Assembly: GCA_013399895.1 (NCBI GenBank)
Contig: VXBA01003811.1
Coordinates: 113,482 to 177,481, forward strand
Source of the DNA: Serilophus lunatus
Taxonomy: Eukaryota; Chordata; Aves; Passeriformes; Eurylaimidae
Direction of reading: 5' to 3'
DNA length: 64,000 nt
Made by a program: the position numbers and the translations under genes. The notes below the pieces were generated by a model, which saw only the letters and a program-made list of their open reading frames with translations, was not told the DNA's origin and searched no databases. Shown here in pieces: positions 23,115 to 34,500 of the stretch. The number at the start of each line of letters is the position of its first letter. The stretch's first letter is position 1.

Positions 23115-23325
23115 ATCATGGAAGCATGGAATGGCTTGGGTTGGAAGAGACCTTAAAAATCATCTTATTCCAACCACCTGCCATGGGCAGGGACACATTC
23201 CACTAGACCAGGCTGCCCCAAGCCCTGTCCAACCTGGTCTTGAACACTTCCAGGACAACCTGTGCCAGGGCCTCACCACCCTCACAGGGAAGAATTTCTT
23301 CCCAATATCTAACAGGACAGGAATG
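23115..23325 (-). mobile_element. CR1 LINE fragment
   Basis: An antisense CR1 end with GCTTGGGTTGGAAGAGACC, TGCCATGGGCAGGGACAC and GAAGAATTTCTTCCCAATAT, in the A-B gap. A piece between CACTTCCAGG and ACAACCTGTGCCAGGG is deleted relative to other copies. Confidence 0.9.
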
Positions 23326-25867
23326 GTGTAACCTCCATGTACTCACTCCAAGCTGCAGATTTACAAGGATGCTTACAACCATTGTAGGTGTTTGTCTGGT
23401 GCTTGGACGTTTTCCTTTATCAACCAGTCATTCATGTCCAGCTCTGGAGTGTCCTTTGGCCCTTGAAATGAGCCACCTTGATGCTGAAAACCTGTGAGGC
23501 CATGTGAGGAGTCAAAACTCTTACATAAAGAGTATAGAAACATTATGGGACTTACATCCATAGCAAGGAGGAGAGAAACAAACCCATGAGAGCATTTTGG
23601 ATTGATAAGGAACAATGTGTGAGGCAGATTTGGAACATAAGGAATAGTGAAAAGGTCATGGAAATACAAGTAGGAGTTACTAAAGCATCAAAGAAAAATT
23701 ATATTTCAAAAGGGATTCAGGTAGCAAAGGGTTCTTCAGCCATGTAGATGAAAAATAGGACAGATCTCCTTCTAGGCAAGGTAGGTGGTGAAGTTTAAGG
23801 GTGATGGACATCCCTGAGACAAAATGCATGGAATATACACCCCAATCTGTGTCTGTGGAAGGACAGAGGCAGATGGTGAAGGCCAGGGAATTGAATTATG
23901 GTCCAAGAGAACAGGAGACAAGTTGTTGCAGGATCCCTGCTGCACTTACTGCAGAGGTTGGAAGGTGGCCCAAGACCCACAGGAAGGACAGAGGGAGGAA
24001 GATGTTCTGTGTGGATCCTCTGTGGGTGTTTTAATCCTTGCTTATGCCACTTTGTTTCTTATTGGTCTTGCACAAGCCAAGGATTAAAACAAGCTTCCAA
24101 GCAGAGTCACCTTTTGGAGAGGTTTTTTTTCTTTTTCTGGATGGGCAGAATATTCAGAAGTGTGTCTGCAAGAAGTGGGAGCTCTGCACTACACATAGAA
24201 AGTGCTATAAAATAGAAATGCTAAAAATGCTATGAAATACAAACATTGGGAAAACAAAATGGGTTTGTTACAGGCATTTAACCATTTTGAATTTTGCTGT
24301 GCCTAATTTTTCTCTGCAATAATATATAATGCTACTTGTGCACTTAAGAGAGGAGCTTTTTCTCAGCTGTCAAATTTAGAGTATACCATTTTAGATCAGC
24401 TGAATTTAGATCTGGCTTCCATGAAGTTGAAGGTTGCAAAGAGTATATTCCATATTTTACTGGAATTTCAGGTTACATGAAATACACAAATCAGCAAAGC
24501 ACATGGTGATTGATGACGAGATTAACATCACCCTTGTTTGAAAGGAGTTTGGGGCCTGTCATTACAGCTGATGTGTGAATGAGAAAGTCATGTCAGAACT
24601 GCAACAGCAAACCCTGTCAGGTTTTATAGCTCATTGTGCAGCATCTCCTGTGTAGGGGCTTTAGGAACTTACTCAGAAGTAGAAAAAATTTATATAAGGT
24701 GTGCCTTAATGCAAATCATTGTTCTGTGGGAAGTTTTAGATGAGAAAGCTTATTACAGAACCTAATTTTGCACCTCATTATAATTAACAGGACACTTATC
24801 TTGGGTTTTTATTGTTTACCCATAAAATGGAACCCAAAGCTGGGAGGGAAAGCATGGTGTTTCACAGGTGGTTTTTTTTCTCTTTTGCAAAGGATATAAA
24901 GATTGATTTCATAGAGGAAAGTAAGGTGTTAACTTACTACTGGTATTTGGATTAAGGAATGAAACAAATGTAATGAAGACTTTGAATATCTGAGCAAATA
25001 AAAACCAAGGCAGGGTCTCCACTGCAAACCTGACTCTGCAAAAAAACCTTTGGTTTGGCTTTAGCTCTCTCTTCCCATTTCTAAAAGCACACGGTATTCC
25101 TGATAAGTAGCCCATCTGAGATACAGGGTCCTGTCTCTTAATCCAGAATGTGCTAAAAAAAAGTCAGACCTGCTCCTTTTCTCCTCCCGACTGACGTGGT
25201 GTCTTTTAATGTCCTTATCAAGCAGTTACTGGATTTACCTTTTTTCCCTTTCCAAAACAAAGTGTTGAGGAGATGTTTCAGAATGTAGCCTTTTCCTGAA
25301 TTATTGATTCCCCATTGAGTTTCGTGCTGGGCATAAAATAATGTTATCTATTTGAGTTTCCTGGCTGTGTTTGGGAAGAGGTACATTGTACAGTGCATGA
25401 AATCCAGGAAGGAAAACAGGCTCTATCCACAGGGACCTGTGGATGGATGCAGGTAAGTTCCCTGCCAAAGGTTGCAGCTACTTTAGGGCAGAACATCCAT
25501 GAGCCCTCCACAAAGTCAAGATGCTGTTCCATGGCTTCAGAGCAAGGTCCTGCTTTTCCAACTCTCTCTACTGCTGACATGGAACTCTGCAGACTTGTAC
25601 AACCCATAATTGTCTGTGTCATGTCTAACAACTGTGAGTGAGACTGTACAGCTCATTAAGTGGATGTTTTCCATCCAGGCTTGCCCAGGAGCCTCACTTG
25701 ATGGGTGTTCTTCACAGCACGTGTAACAGGCCCTATGGAAAAATAACTTTTTAGGTGGCCAGAAAACCCTGTAGAAAAATTGGCACCCTGTATGACAAAA
25801 TTCCTCAGAGCTTAAAGGACTTCTCCGGAAAAGATTTTCTAAGATAAGATTTTCTAAAGATCCGAGA

Positions 25868-25942
25868 GATCATAAAATCATTAAGGTTGGAAAAGACCTC
25901 TGAGATCAAGTCCAACCCTTTCATAGAATCACAGAATCACTT
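25868..25942 (-). mobile_element. CR1 LINE remnant
   Basis: AAGGTTGGAAAAGACCTCTG and AAGTCCAACCC mark a different CR1 subfamily end from most in the window. Confidence 0.7.
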
Positions 25943-27445
25943 CCAGGTTGTTTTGGAGTATCTTAGTACAAGATTTATTTTCTCTCTAGTGGATTAAGCT
26001 GCAAACATTTAGTGATGGGGGATAAAAGCATTGATGGAACAAGTGCCAGCTGAGCAGTCACATACTGTCCTTCTGGAAATCTGGGAAATCATGTCAAGTG
26101 CCTGTGCAAGGAGTTTCTTAGTCACAGGAGAACAGCTCTGAGCACTTGTTGCAGCTCCCAGGAGCTGGAATTTGGCAGGTGTGTGGGTAGTTGTTGCAGA
26201 ACACCGAGTATGGTGTAAATTCACTTCAGCAGATTTCTCAATAGTTTCTCTGGATGAGCATGACTGTGGCTTTCACTCTCTGGGCTTTTCCATGCAGCTC
26301 TGAAATCTGTTTGGTGACCTGGATAATACAGACAGAGCTTCTGCATTGAAACTGGGAAGGGTTTTAATGTGATGGAATATCAACGGGCATTGCAGGACCC
26401 TCTGGATGGGGTCTGATGCTGAATAAATTCAGATGTTAACTATTGTGCAGAAGACAATTAGAGTTCCCAAACTTAATTCATGTAATTAGCAACAGTTCAG
26501 TGGGTACTGGCACCCACAGTGTGTGTTAACTGTGAAATCGCTGTGTGTATGGACAGAGACATCCCACATTTTTTCACACCTGGCCCAAAATCAACCCCCA
26601 CATATTTCTCTCTTCCTTTTCAGGTAGCTGCTACATTTACAAACTTGAATACAGGGCCATGGGAAAGGTTTTTTTGTACTTTCAGCCAGAGGTGGAGTAA
26701 CTTGATATTTTCACAAGTGTACTAAAAAACCCCACATATGTGGAAAATTGTGCAAACTATTGCGTGTTTTATTACCACCACCTCAAGTGCTGAACATGAT
26801 TTAGTTAAGGCTCCACACGTATGCACAGAGCATGAACACATCATTAGCGTGGACACTCTCAGCTTTTATATAGAGCAAGATAAAGAATTACAAAATGCAG
26901 TGTGACATCAGGGTAGAAATTATTCCTCCCATTCTTTTATCACTGTCTCCTGCTGAATACCAACAGCCCCGTCTCACTGTTACCTTGGGTGGTTCAGTCA
27001 TTGCCACATTGTCAGGAACTTTTAAACAGCTGTTTGGGGCTTGACTGATTAATTTGCAAGATGCCACATGATTTCCAGCGTTAGAATTGCATAATGTTGG
27101 CATTCTGGGGCAGCCAGAAAACTGCCCGCTCCGTGCAGGGCTGAGGGATTTCAGCTCTCTCTATCCAGCTGGTTCTTAAATCACTGGGGAGCACAAAACC
27201 CAAGACTTTTTATTTGCCTCTATGTTTGCAGTCTGAGACTGCCCCAGACTGAAAATAAGTATAAGTTGAGAAACTTCCTTGCTTAGAGCACAAATGTCCT
27301 GTGAGCTCCATCCCAGAGTCCCTTAGGGATAAACTCTTCAGAATAAAGTTGTTTTGTATAAATCGAATGGTACCTTTGCCCTGCTGCAGAGGCAGGTCAC
27401 ATCAGCTCTGCTTTGATCAGTTCTTGCCTAGGCCTCCTCCATGCC

Positions 27446-27468
27446 ATTAATTCCCTTTGGGAATTAAT
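27446..27468. repeat. Perfect short hairpin
   Basis: Arms ATTAATTCCC and GGGAATTAAT flank a TTT loop, giving 10 perfect base pairs. It is in the A-B intergenic region, about 1.1 kb upstream of copy B, with no U-tract or gene context. Confidence 0.8.
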
Positions 27469-28359
27469 TGAGTATTGCATTATAAAGGGATAGGGTGGAA
27501 ATCTGGGGGCACAGACCGTACCGTATCTGCCTTCTGCCTGTACCTTCTTCAAAAGCCCTCAAGGTTCATCATTTTGGATTTAAAAAATCCAGCCAGGATT
27601 AAGAGAATCCTAAATCTTAAATAGAGCAATACTTCATGTATATGGGCTTAGTTTTTTCTGGGTCACATGCAAAACTGATGTGGGTTCATAGGAAATTTGG
27701 CATTGTCTTCTTCTCTCTGCTATTTATTACAGCTGAGAACTCTTTACTGCACAGCAGATCTTCTCAACATCAGAGATACTTAGATTTGGTCTCTAAAGTA
27801 ATGTTTAAGGAAGGTTAATTATGTCAACATTGCCTTTAAATGTAATCATAGAAACTCTGAATCTACACCCAAACTTGGTGTTAATGGTTGCTATTATTGT
27901 TGAAGTTACTATTAATTCCAAAATCTTTTAATGTTATAGACTTATGGATTAATTACTTGAGCAATGAGATGATTGGATGGCTCAAGGAAACTCTGAAAAC
28001 AACTGTATGCAAAGCATTGTCAATGTAGCAAATTAACTGGAAATAAAGAATGTTCTCTTAATGTGATCTTTCTTTGGTCTGATCTGGTGGTATTTTAATC
28101 AACAGTTATTTTAGTTAAGGAAGACACCAATTTAGGAAGATCATCTGTTATCTCTTAGCAGTCTCATCACTGCCCAAAAGCTTCAGGTTGTCCCTCATCT
28201 CTGAATTTTTCCGTGTTTACCCTGGCATGGTAAAGTCATTAAGTCATGAGTGGAACAGTCTCCAGCTCTCATCAGAAGTCAGACCTTCCCAAGGCAACTC
28301 AGAGAGGACAAGAAGGAACAGGGCCTTTATTTAAGGGTGTGTCAAAGCGTCTGGTTCGC

Positions 28360-28567
28360 ACATGGAAGGGGAGGGACCTCTGGCAGGGTGTGTTCGGGCA
28401 GGGAGAGCCAACCAGCCTGAGGAGCACAGGGAGTGGCCCAGAGTGAGGCTGTATAACGGGCAGGATGGGATGGTCCACCCTCAGCCTGGACCAGCCGGGC
28501 TCAGACCGGTGAGTCCCAGATGTGAGCGCACATCCGCCAGATGTGAGCGCACATCCCCCCAGCACAG
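28360..28567 (+). promoter_or_regulatory. Copy B upstream region
   Basis: The 200 bp before the copy B ATG are only moderately GC-rich and lack the clear GC-box/CCAAT arrangement of copies A and C. The 21-bp tandem duplication is the main structural feature. A donor-like CCGGTGAGT at about 28506-28514 could end a 5' UTR exon, but no matching upstream acceptor structure was defined. A more tissue-restricted promoter is inferred. Confidence 0.35.
28516..28557 (+). repeat. 21-bp tandem duplication before copy B start codon
   Basis: Two adjacent 21-bp units (28516-28536, 28537-28557) differ only at the last base. Each contains the inverted repeat GATGTG-AGCG-CACATC. The array ends 10 bp before the copy B ATG, so it is in the 5' UTR or core promoter. 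Confidence 0.93.
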
Positions 28568-31500
28568 ATGGCTCCCCAGACCGGCTCCACGGAAAAGGGG
28601 GCGCGACCCGCTCCAGCCTTCCCACAGCTCTTCACCTGGGAAGAGGTCAGGATCCACAACGGCCGTGGCCAGGGCCGGGAGCAGTGGCTGGTGATCGACA
28701 GGAAGGTTTATGATGTCAGTGAGTTTTCCAAAAGACACCCCGGAGGCAGACGAGTTATCAGCCACTATGCTGGGCAAGATGCCACGGTAAGACCCAGGAG
28801 GATGGAGTGGGAAGGTGGTTCCAGAGCCAGGGAAGGAAGATGTGGTGGTGATGGTGTCGTGGTGGTTGTCACTGTGCTTGCTCAGAGAGTGGGCTGAGAA
28901 AGCAGCACAATGACCTCTGGCTGCAGAAGATAAGGAAAACTTCCATAAATCTATTTGAAAATAGATCTCCCCGGGGATTTCTGCAACAATTTGTTGATTT
29001 AGAGGATTTTTCTGAAATAATTTGTTCGTTGGCAGAAATAAATTCTAAGCAGCTCTCACAGGCTGTTTGCTGAAAGGAGATGCTGAATTTCTGAGTAGGC
29101 AGAAACAGGAGCATTCAAAACCTGGCCAGGTTTAGGGCATAGAGTTGTGATGTGGGAGATTTCATTCCTGTCATGACAAGACTTTTTGATTTGAAGGAAG
29201 TTGCTTAGTCGTCTAAAATCCTCAAGTTTCAGTGTGTGAAATGGGATAACCCTTCCTCACTCTTGGCCCAAAGCGAACCAGATCGGTTATTTTTCACATT
29301 TCATTCCTTGAATTGAACATCTGCCTCCTTGAAGCTGGGGTAGAAAAATACCTGGTGTTCTCTCAAAGGAAGGAAAACTGGGGGTTTGAGCCTCGTTGGG
29401 TTTTTCCTCTACCTCAGTGACTTAAGAACAGACAGCAACCATGCCAAGCCAGCCCAGAGGTCCTGGTGCCACCTCCTGCGGTTTCTCTTACTGGACTTTC
29501 ACAAATGGAGTCAAGGAATCCAGAATGCACGGAATTATTTGTCCCCAGGCTATGTCCTCCCTGGTCCTGCAGTGTAAGAACCCACATTTAGATTGTTTTA
29601 TTTCAAGACACTCAGGGGCTTAAACTGCAGTGGATTTGTCTGGAGTGAATATGTTTAAAGAATAACCTTTGATCTTACTTGCTTTTATTATTCCAATAAT
29701 TACAATCTAATTTTACTTGAGCTTGAGGGTGTTTTCCAACCTCTGGCTGCACCACATCCCTTTGAAGACAAAAGGACCACAACCAGTAGCAAAAATTGTG
29801 GGTACAGTGTGGATTTGTGTTGCATCATAACAACATCCTTAAGTCTTGCTCTCAGTTTGTATTCTGCTTATCTGTGTCATTCTTTTTGCTTTTAAAATGC
29901 TCATATTTTCATATATTCTGAGAAAAACCCCACATTTTTACAGAAAAAAAGGTAAGGTGGAAGGTGTCTCAAAAAAATGGCTGATGAAGGACTTTACCTA
30001 AAATCAGGATCCAAGTACTCTTGACTAGTTGTATATATATCATGAGAATTTTCTTCTTCTATGTGGATTAATTTGGAAATATAGACAAGATGATGTCAAA
30101 TGCTGGGAGTTACCTGCATTGCAGGTGATAGTTCTTAGTTAATCTCTCTTAAGATGATTATCAGGGCCTGAAAGCAGGAAAGAGAAAGGATATGCAGTAC
30201 TGAGAGGCCTTCAGTGACAAGAATCTGTAATACTTATCTGTGTGGATGGGGATTCGGTGATACCAATGTAGGAGGCATTCCTGCTTGACAGGATTCTGTT
30301 TCCTTTTTCCAAGCTGCCATATAGATACTTAGGGATTGAATCCAAATTCTTGGCAAGAGGGAGGTATATAAAAATGTACAAAGACCTGTAGAATGAGGGG
30401 CACAGAATCAGGATGGAAGGACTTGCCCAGTCCTCTGGGACAGAGTTATTTACTTGCCACTGTGACAAAGGGTCACTAAATGTGACCAAAAAGTCACTTG
30501 CTCTGACTATTTCTAGACCAAAGTACTCAAGGAGAGACTGTCTCCATCCAAGAGGCTCCAAAGGAATGTCAGGCTGCACTGGAAAGTCCTCTGTCCAGTT
30601 CTAGAGACTTGATCCTGAGCAGATGTGCAGAATTTTTTGGGGTCCTGCTCACCCATGTTGATTTTCAGAGCCAAAACCAGCTGTTCAAACACTGAGGACT
30701 TTGCTATATTTACTCTTTCTGGGGCTAAAAGGAGTATGGCAAGGCTCTTTCTTCTAGAAAATTCACTGAGCTAAAGAAGAGTTTTGCTTTATCTGGAATT
30801 TCACCCTTTATTCCATTGCTTGTATTTGATTCTGAGACTGGGATTTCCAATGGTTCTTGGGCAGACCCCTTTGTGTCACTTCCCCAAAACATCAACCAGC
30901 CTGAAAACTTGCAGGGAACTGTACTCCTGCTGTATAAGCAGCTTCACCAAATATTCCCCGTGGTCCTAGTGTGATGCAAACAGGATTCTAAAAGCCTCAT
31001 CCCAAGCATGGCAAAGTCACGCCCCGCTCCCTGTCCCGTTCTCCTGTGCCTGGGTCCCATCCATAGGGAAGGGCTGTTGGCTGGAGCCTTCAAGGAACAG
31101 ACTGTGCTGAAACAAGCAGATGAAAGTACATGTTTTGCTCTGCAAAGAGTTCTCCATCAAACCCTTTCATGTTCATTACCAGCCTCGCCCAGGGACTTTT
31201 ATGAAATCTGGTTTCTTGAAACTTCTCCAGCGTCCTTGGGCCAGGCTCCAAGAGGGATATCCAGAGGGATAAAACTGGCCAAGGGGAACTGGATTATGTG
31301 TTCTATCAAAGATTTGAGGAAAGGAGAGGCTCAGCATCTGGTGTTTAGTCACGTGCCCTTTCTCCCTCCCTTTGTGTGTCTCAGGATGCCTTTGTAGCAT
31401 TTCACAACGACAAGTCTCTGGTAAAAAAGTACTTGAGATCTCTGCTGATTGGGGAGCTGGCACCAGACCAGCCCAGCTTCGAGTCTAATAAAAAGGTGAG

Positions 31501-34500
31501 TGTCCTACATTCCAGTGGTGGGTATGGCTTGGGTTTTCAGCATGGGAGGAGGAGGAAAAGAGGAGAGGTAGCAGGAATCCTCTCTGAAGGAGACGCCGTG
31601 CCATGGGCTGGGTGGTGGGGAGGCAGCCAACTACTCATGCTGGAAACATGACTGTCCCAGGATCACTAAATCCGCCCCTGCGTGCAAGGATTGAGCTCCA
31701 GAGCCCCAGATTCTGCTCAGTTCTGCCCACTGTGATGTCTCAGTATCAAAGCAAAAGCAAGACTTGTTGATCTCACACTCATTTTGGCACAGTGCCCCCA
31801 CTGACAGAATATCTCCTCTCACTTCCATGGTCTGCTGAGTTACCTTTTCAAAGTAAATAGTGCCTTAATATTCACTTCACCCACAGAAATCCCTTTTGGA
31901 GGATTTCCGTGAGCTGCGCTGCACTATTGAGAAGATGGGACTTCTGAGGCCAAACTACTTCTTTTTTTTCCTGATTTTCCTTCACCTCTTGGCACTGGAT
32001 GCTGCATCCTGGCTCATGGTCTGGTACTTTGGCATCTCCTTAGTGCCTTTCGTGGCTGGCATGATGTTCTTCACCATTGCTCAGGTAAAGTGCTGACAGC
32101 AGCTCAGTGCTGCAGACGTGTTTGGTTCCTCCAGATGGAGAGGATTAATGGAATGTTGACATCCCAGGCATTGCTTTGCTGCCTCTCCTCAGATCCTATT
32201 GCCTGCCTGAAGATGACAAGCACATTCTACAATTTTTGTTGCCTCCAGCAAATCTCATTTTGCTGACGAGCTGCTCCCTCAGGTTGGTGGGGTGCTGTGG
32301 AACTGGCTGTTTCACAAGATGGGATGAGCTGATGTAATCACTCACCCCAGCAACAACAGGGAATATTTCATTCTCAGCTGCTCTTTTGGCTGCCTGTTCC
32401 TTTTGGATGATGTTTGTTTGGTCCTTTGTGAACCAACTGCCCTCACTAGCCCTGAAGAGATTTCTGCTGGATTAGTAAATTCAAACACAGAGGGGCATGA
32501 TCCGTGTCAGGGTGGGTAGTAGGGAAGGAGGGAATAGGACTGTGTGACCCTTAGATGGGATAAACTGGAGGATGAGGGGAAGAAGAAAACGAGATTTTCT
32601 TAGTAGTGCTGAAACCTTAAGTTTGCTGAGACCTCCATGGAACAAATGCAAATGAACTACTTTATTTTAAATAATTTTAAATTATTTATTTAAATAAGTT
32701 GTTCAATTTGTACTATATGCTAAGGTGGATGTTCCTCAAAGGGCACTCTTTTATTCCCATGGGAATATGGAATGCAGTGAAGCTATGGACTTGGCAATTT
32801 GTCCACTTTCTAGCTGGTTATTTGGAAATTCATTATTTGGGGAAAAACAGACTTCCATGATGTAACAGTTAATTGTAATGATTTGCTGCTTTCCCAATAT
32901 TCCAGATTAAATCAGTATCTGGAATTGAGCAGCTTTAATGGACAGTAGCCTAGAAGGAGGTTCTCAGCACTGAGCATTTAGGAGACATCAAGGGGTGTTT
33001 CTTCCCCAAAGCAGAAGGAAGATGCATCACACTATGAAGTTACAGAGGCTCACAAGCCAAATTATTGCAATGCTGCCACATTTCTGTTTCTTCCTTGATC
33101 CCTTTGTCTTCCAGATCCAGATGGGCTGGTTCCAACATGATCTGGGGCACTGCTCTGTCTTCAGGAAGCCCAGGTGGAATCGGCTCCTGCAGATAGTGGT
33201 GATAAATCTTCTGAAGGTAGTTGTTGCTTCCTGGTTGGAATGTTCTCTGGGGCTCATGGGGACTAAGCAATAGATGTGAGTGTCCCTAAATCCAATATTG
33301 TGCAGTGCAGGGTGTCAGTAACAGGTGGATAAATAGTGATGTGATCACTGATATTGCCGTGGCCTTCACCTTCTCCAGGGGTTACCTGCCAGCTGGTGGA
33401 ACCACCTGCACAACCAGCACCATGCCAAACCCAACTGCTTCCGCAAGGACCCCGACCTCAACATGCACCCCCTCCTCTTCAGCCTGGGAAAGACACTCTC
33501 TGTGGAGGTGAGCATGGGAATGCCTGGAAAAGCAGGTTTTAAAAGGCAGAAAGCTGTAGAGGGAGGTGTAACAATAACCCAGGTTATGCCGTGGGACTCA
33601 ATGATCTTTAAGGTCCCTTACAAACACAAGCCATCCAGGATTCTGTGATAATTCCCAAAGTGTTCCAAGATCTGAGAGCCTCATGTGTTGTCTGGTTATT
33701 GTAACACTGAGAGCTGCTGAGAAGCAAAGTCTTGCATTCAGTGCTTAAGTAAGGGTTGAGAGCACCTTGAAGGCAGTTCAAAGGATGAGTCAGTGCACTT
33801 GCATTGGTGTTTGATGTTATTAGTTAGTTATCAGTGAGTCAGATGTTCCGTCTGGGTCCTCTTGGCTGTTGGAGATGTTTGGCTCCTAAATCCTTCAGGT
33901 CCATGCACCAAACACAGACGCAGCAAATGATTTCTTAATCCTAAATTTTATAGCTTTCATTAAAGAAAAACTGGGAATAGATCCTCCCTGCACCACTGTG
34001 ATTTCTGGTATCATCAAGGTCTCATTTGGCTTTTCTTTTCCTGGTAGTTCTATTTACTCATGGGGTGATGAAATGGTCCTGTTGTGAGATAATCAGCCTC
34101 TCTCTCTCCTTTAGCTGGTAATAAGCAAAGAAACTGCAGCTCTCCAAGGCATGTGGAAAATTCCAGCTCTGCTGTCCCAGAAAGGCTCCTGTAATAAGAA
34201 TTACAATATACCACACACCATGGACAGGCAAAATGGACTTCAGGGGCTTTGTTTGTCTAGTTCATTTGTTGTTTCACTTTTGATCCAGGGAAGATATCAC
34301 TGAGGTTCTCAAGTTTTATCTTTGGAACTTCAGAACCTGCTTTTCAAGAAGAGGGGTTGAATTAGAGAGATTAAGAAATAGTTCTTGATGTGTTCATTAG
34401 ACAGGAATAAGAAATACTTTATGAAGGGTCTCAGGCCCCCCACTACAATATCTTCTCATTTTGCAGCTTGGAAAGAAGAAGAAGAAGTTCATGCCTTACA

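Larger units (their letters stand above)
19960..28567. other. Intergenic region between FADS1 copies A and B
   Basis: This 8.6 kb stretch holds the copy A 3' UTR at its left and the copy B promoter at its right. It contains CR1 fragments (20790-20912, 23115-23325, 25868-25942) and a perfect short hairpin at 27446-27468. No gene, RNA gene or desaturase exon remnant was recognised. Confidence 0.7.

Noticed and set aside
30211..30579. 122-codon minus-strand open frame in copy B intron 1
   Set aside because: No recognisable domain, no splice or promoter context, and it lies inside an intron of an intact gene.
32752..32767. 16-bp perfect palindrome TATTCCCATGGGAATA
   Set aside because: About one 16-bp palindrome is expected in a 64-kb window; it is intronic with no supporting context.
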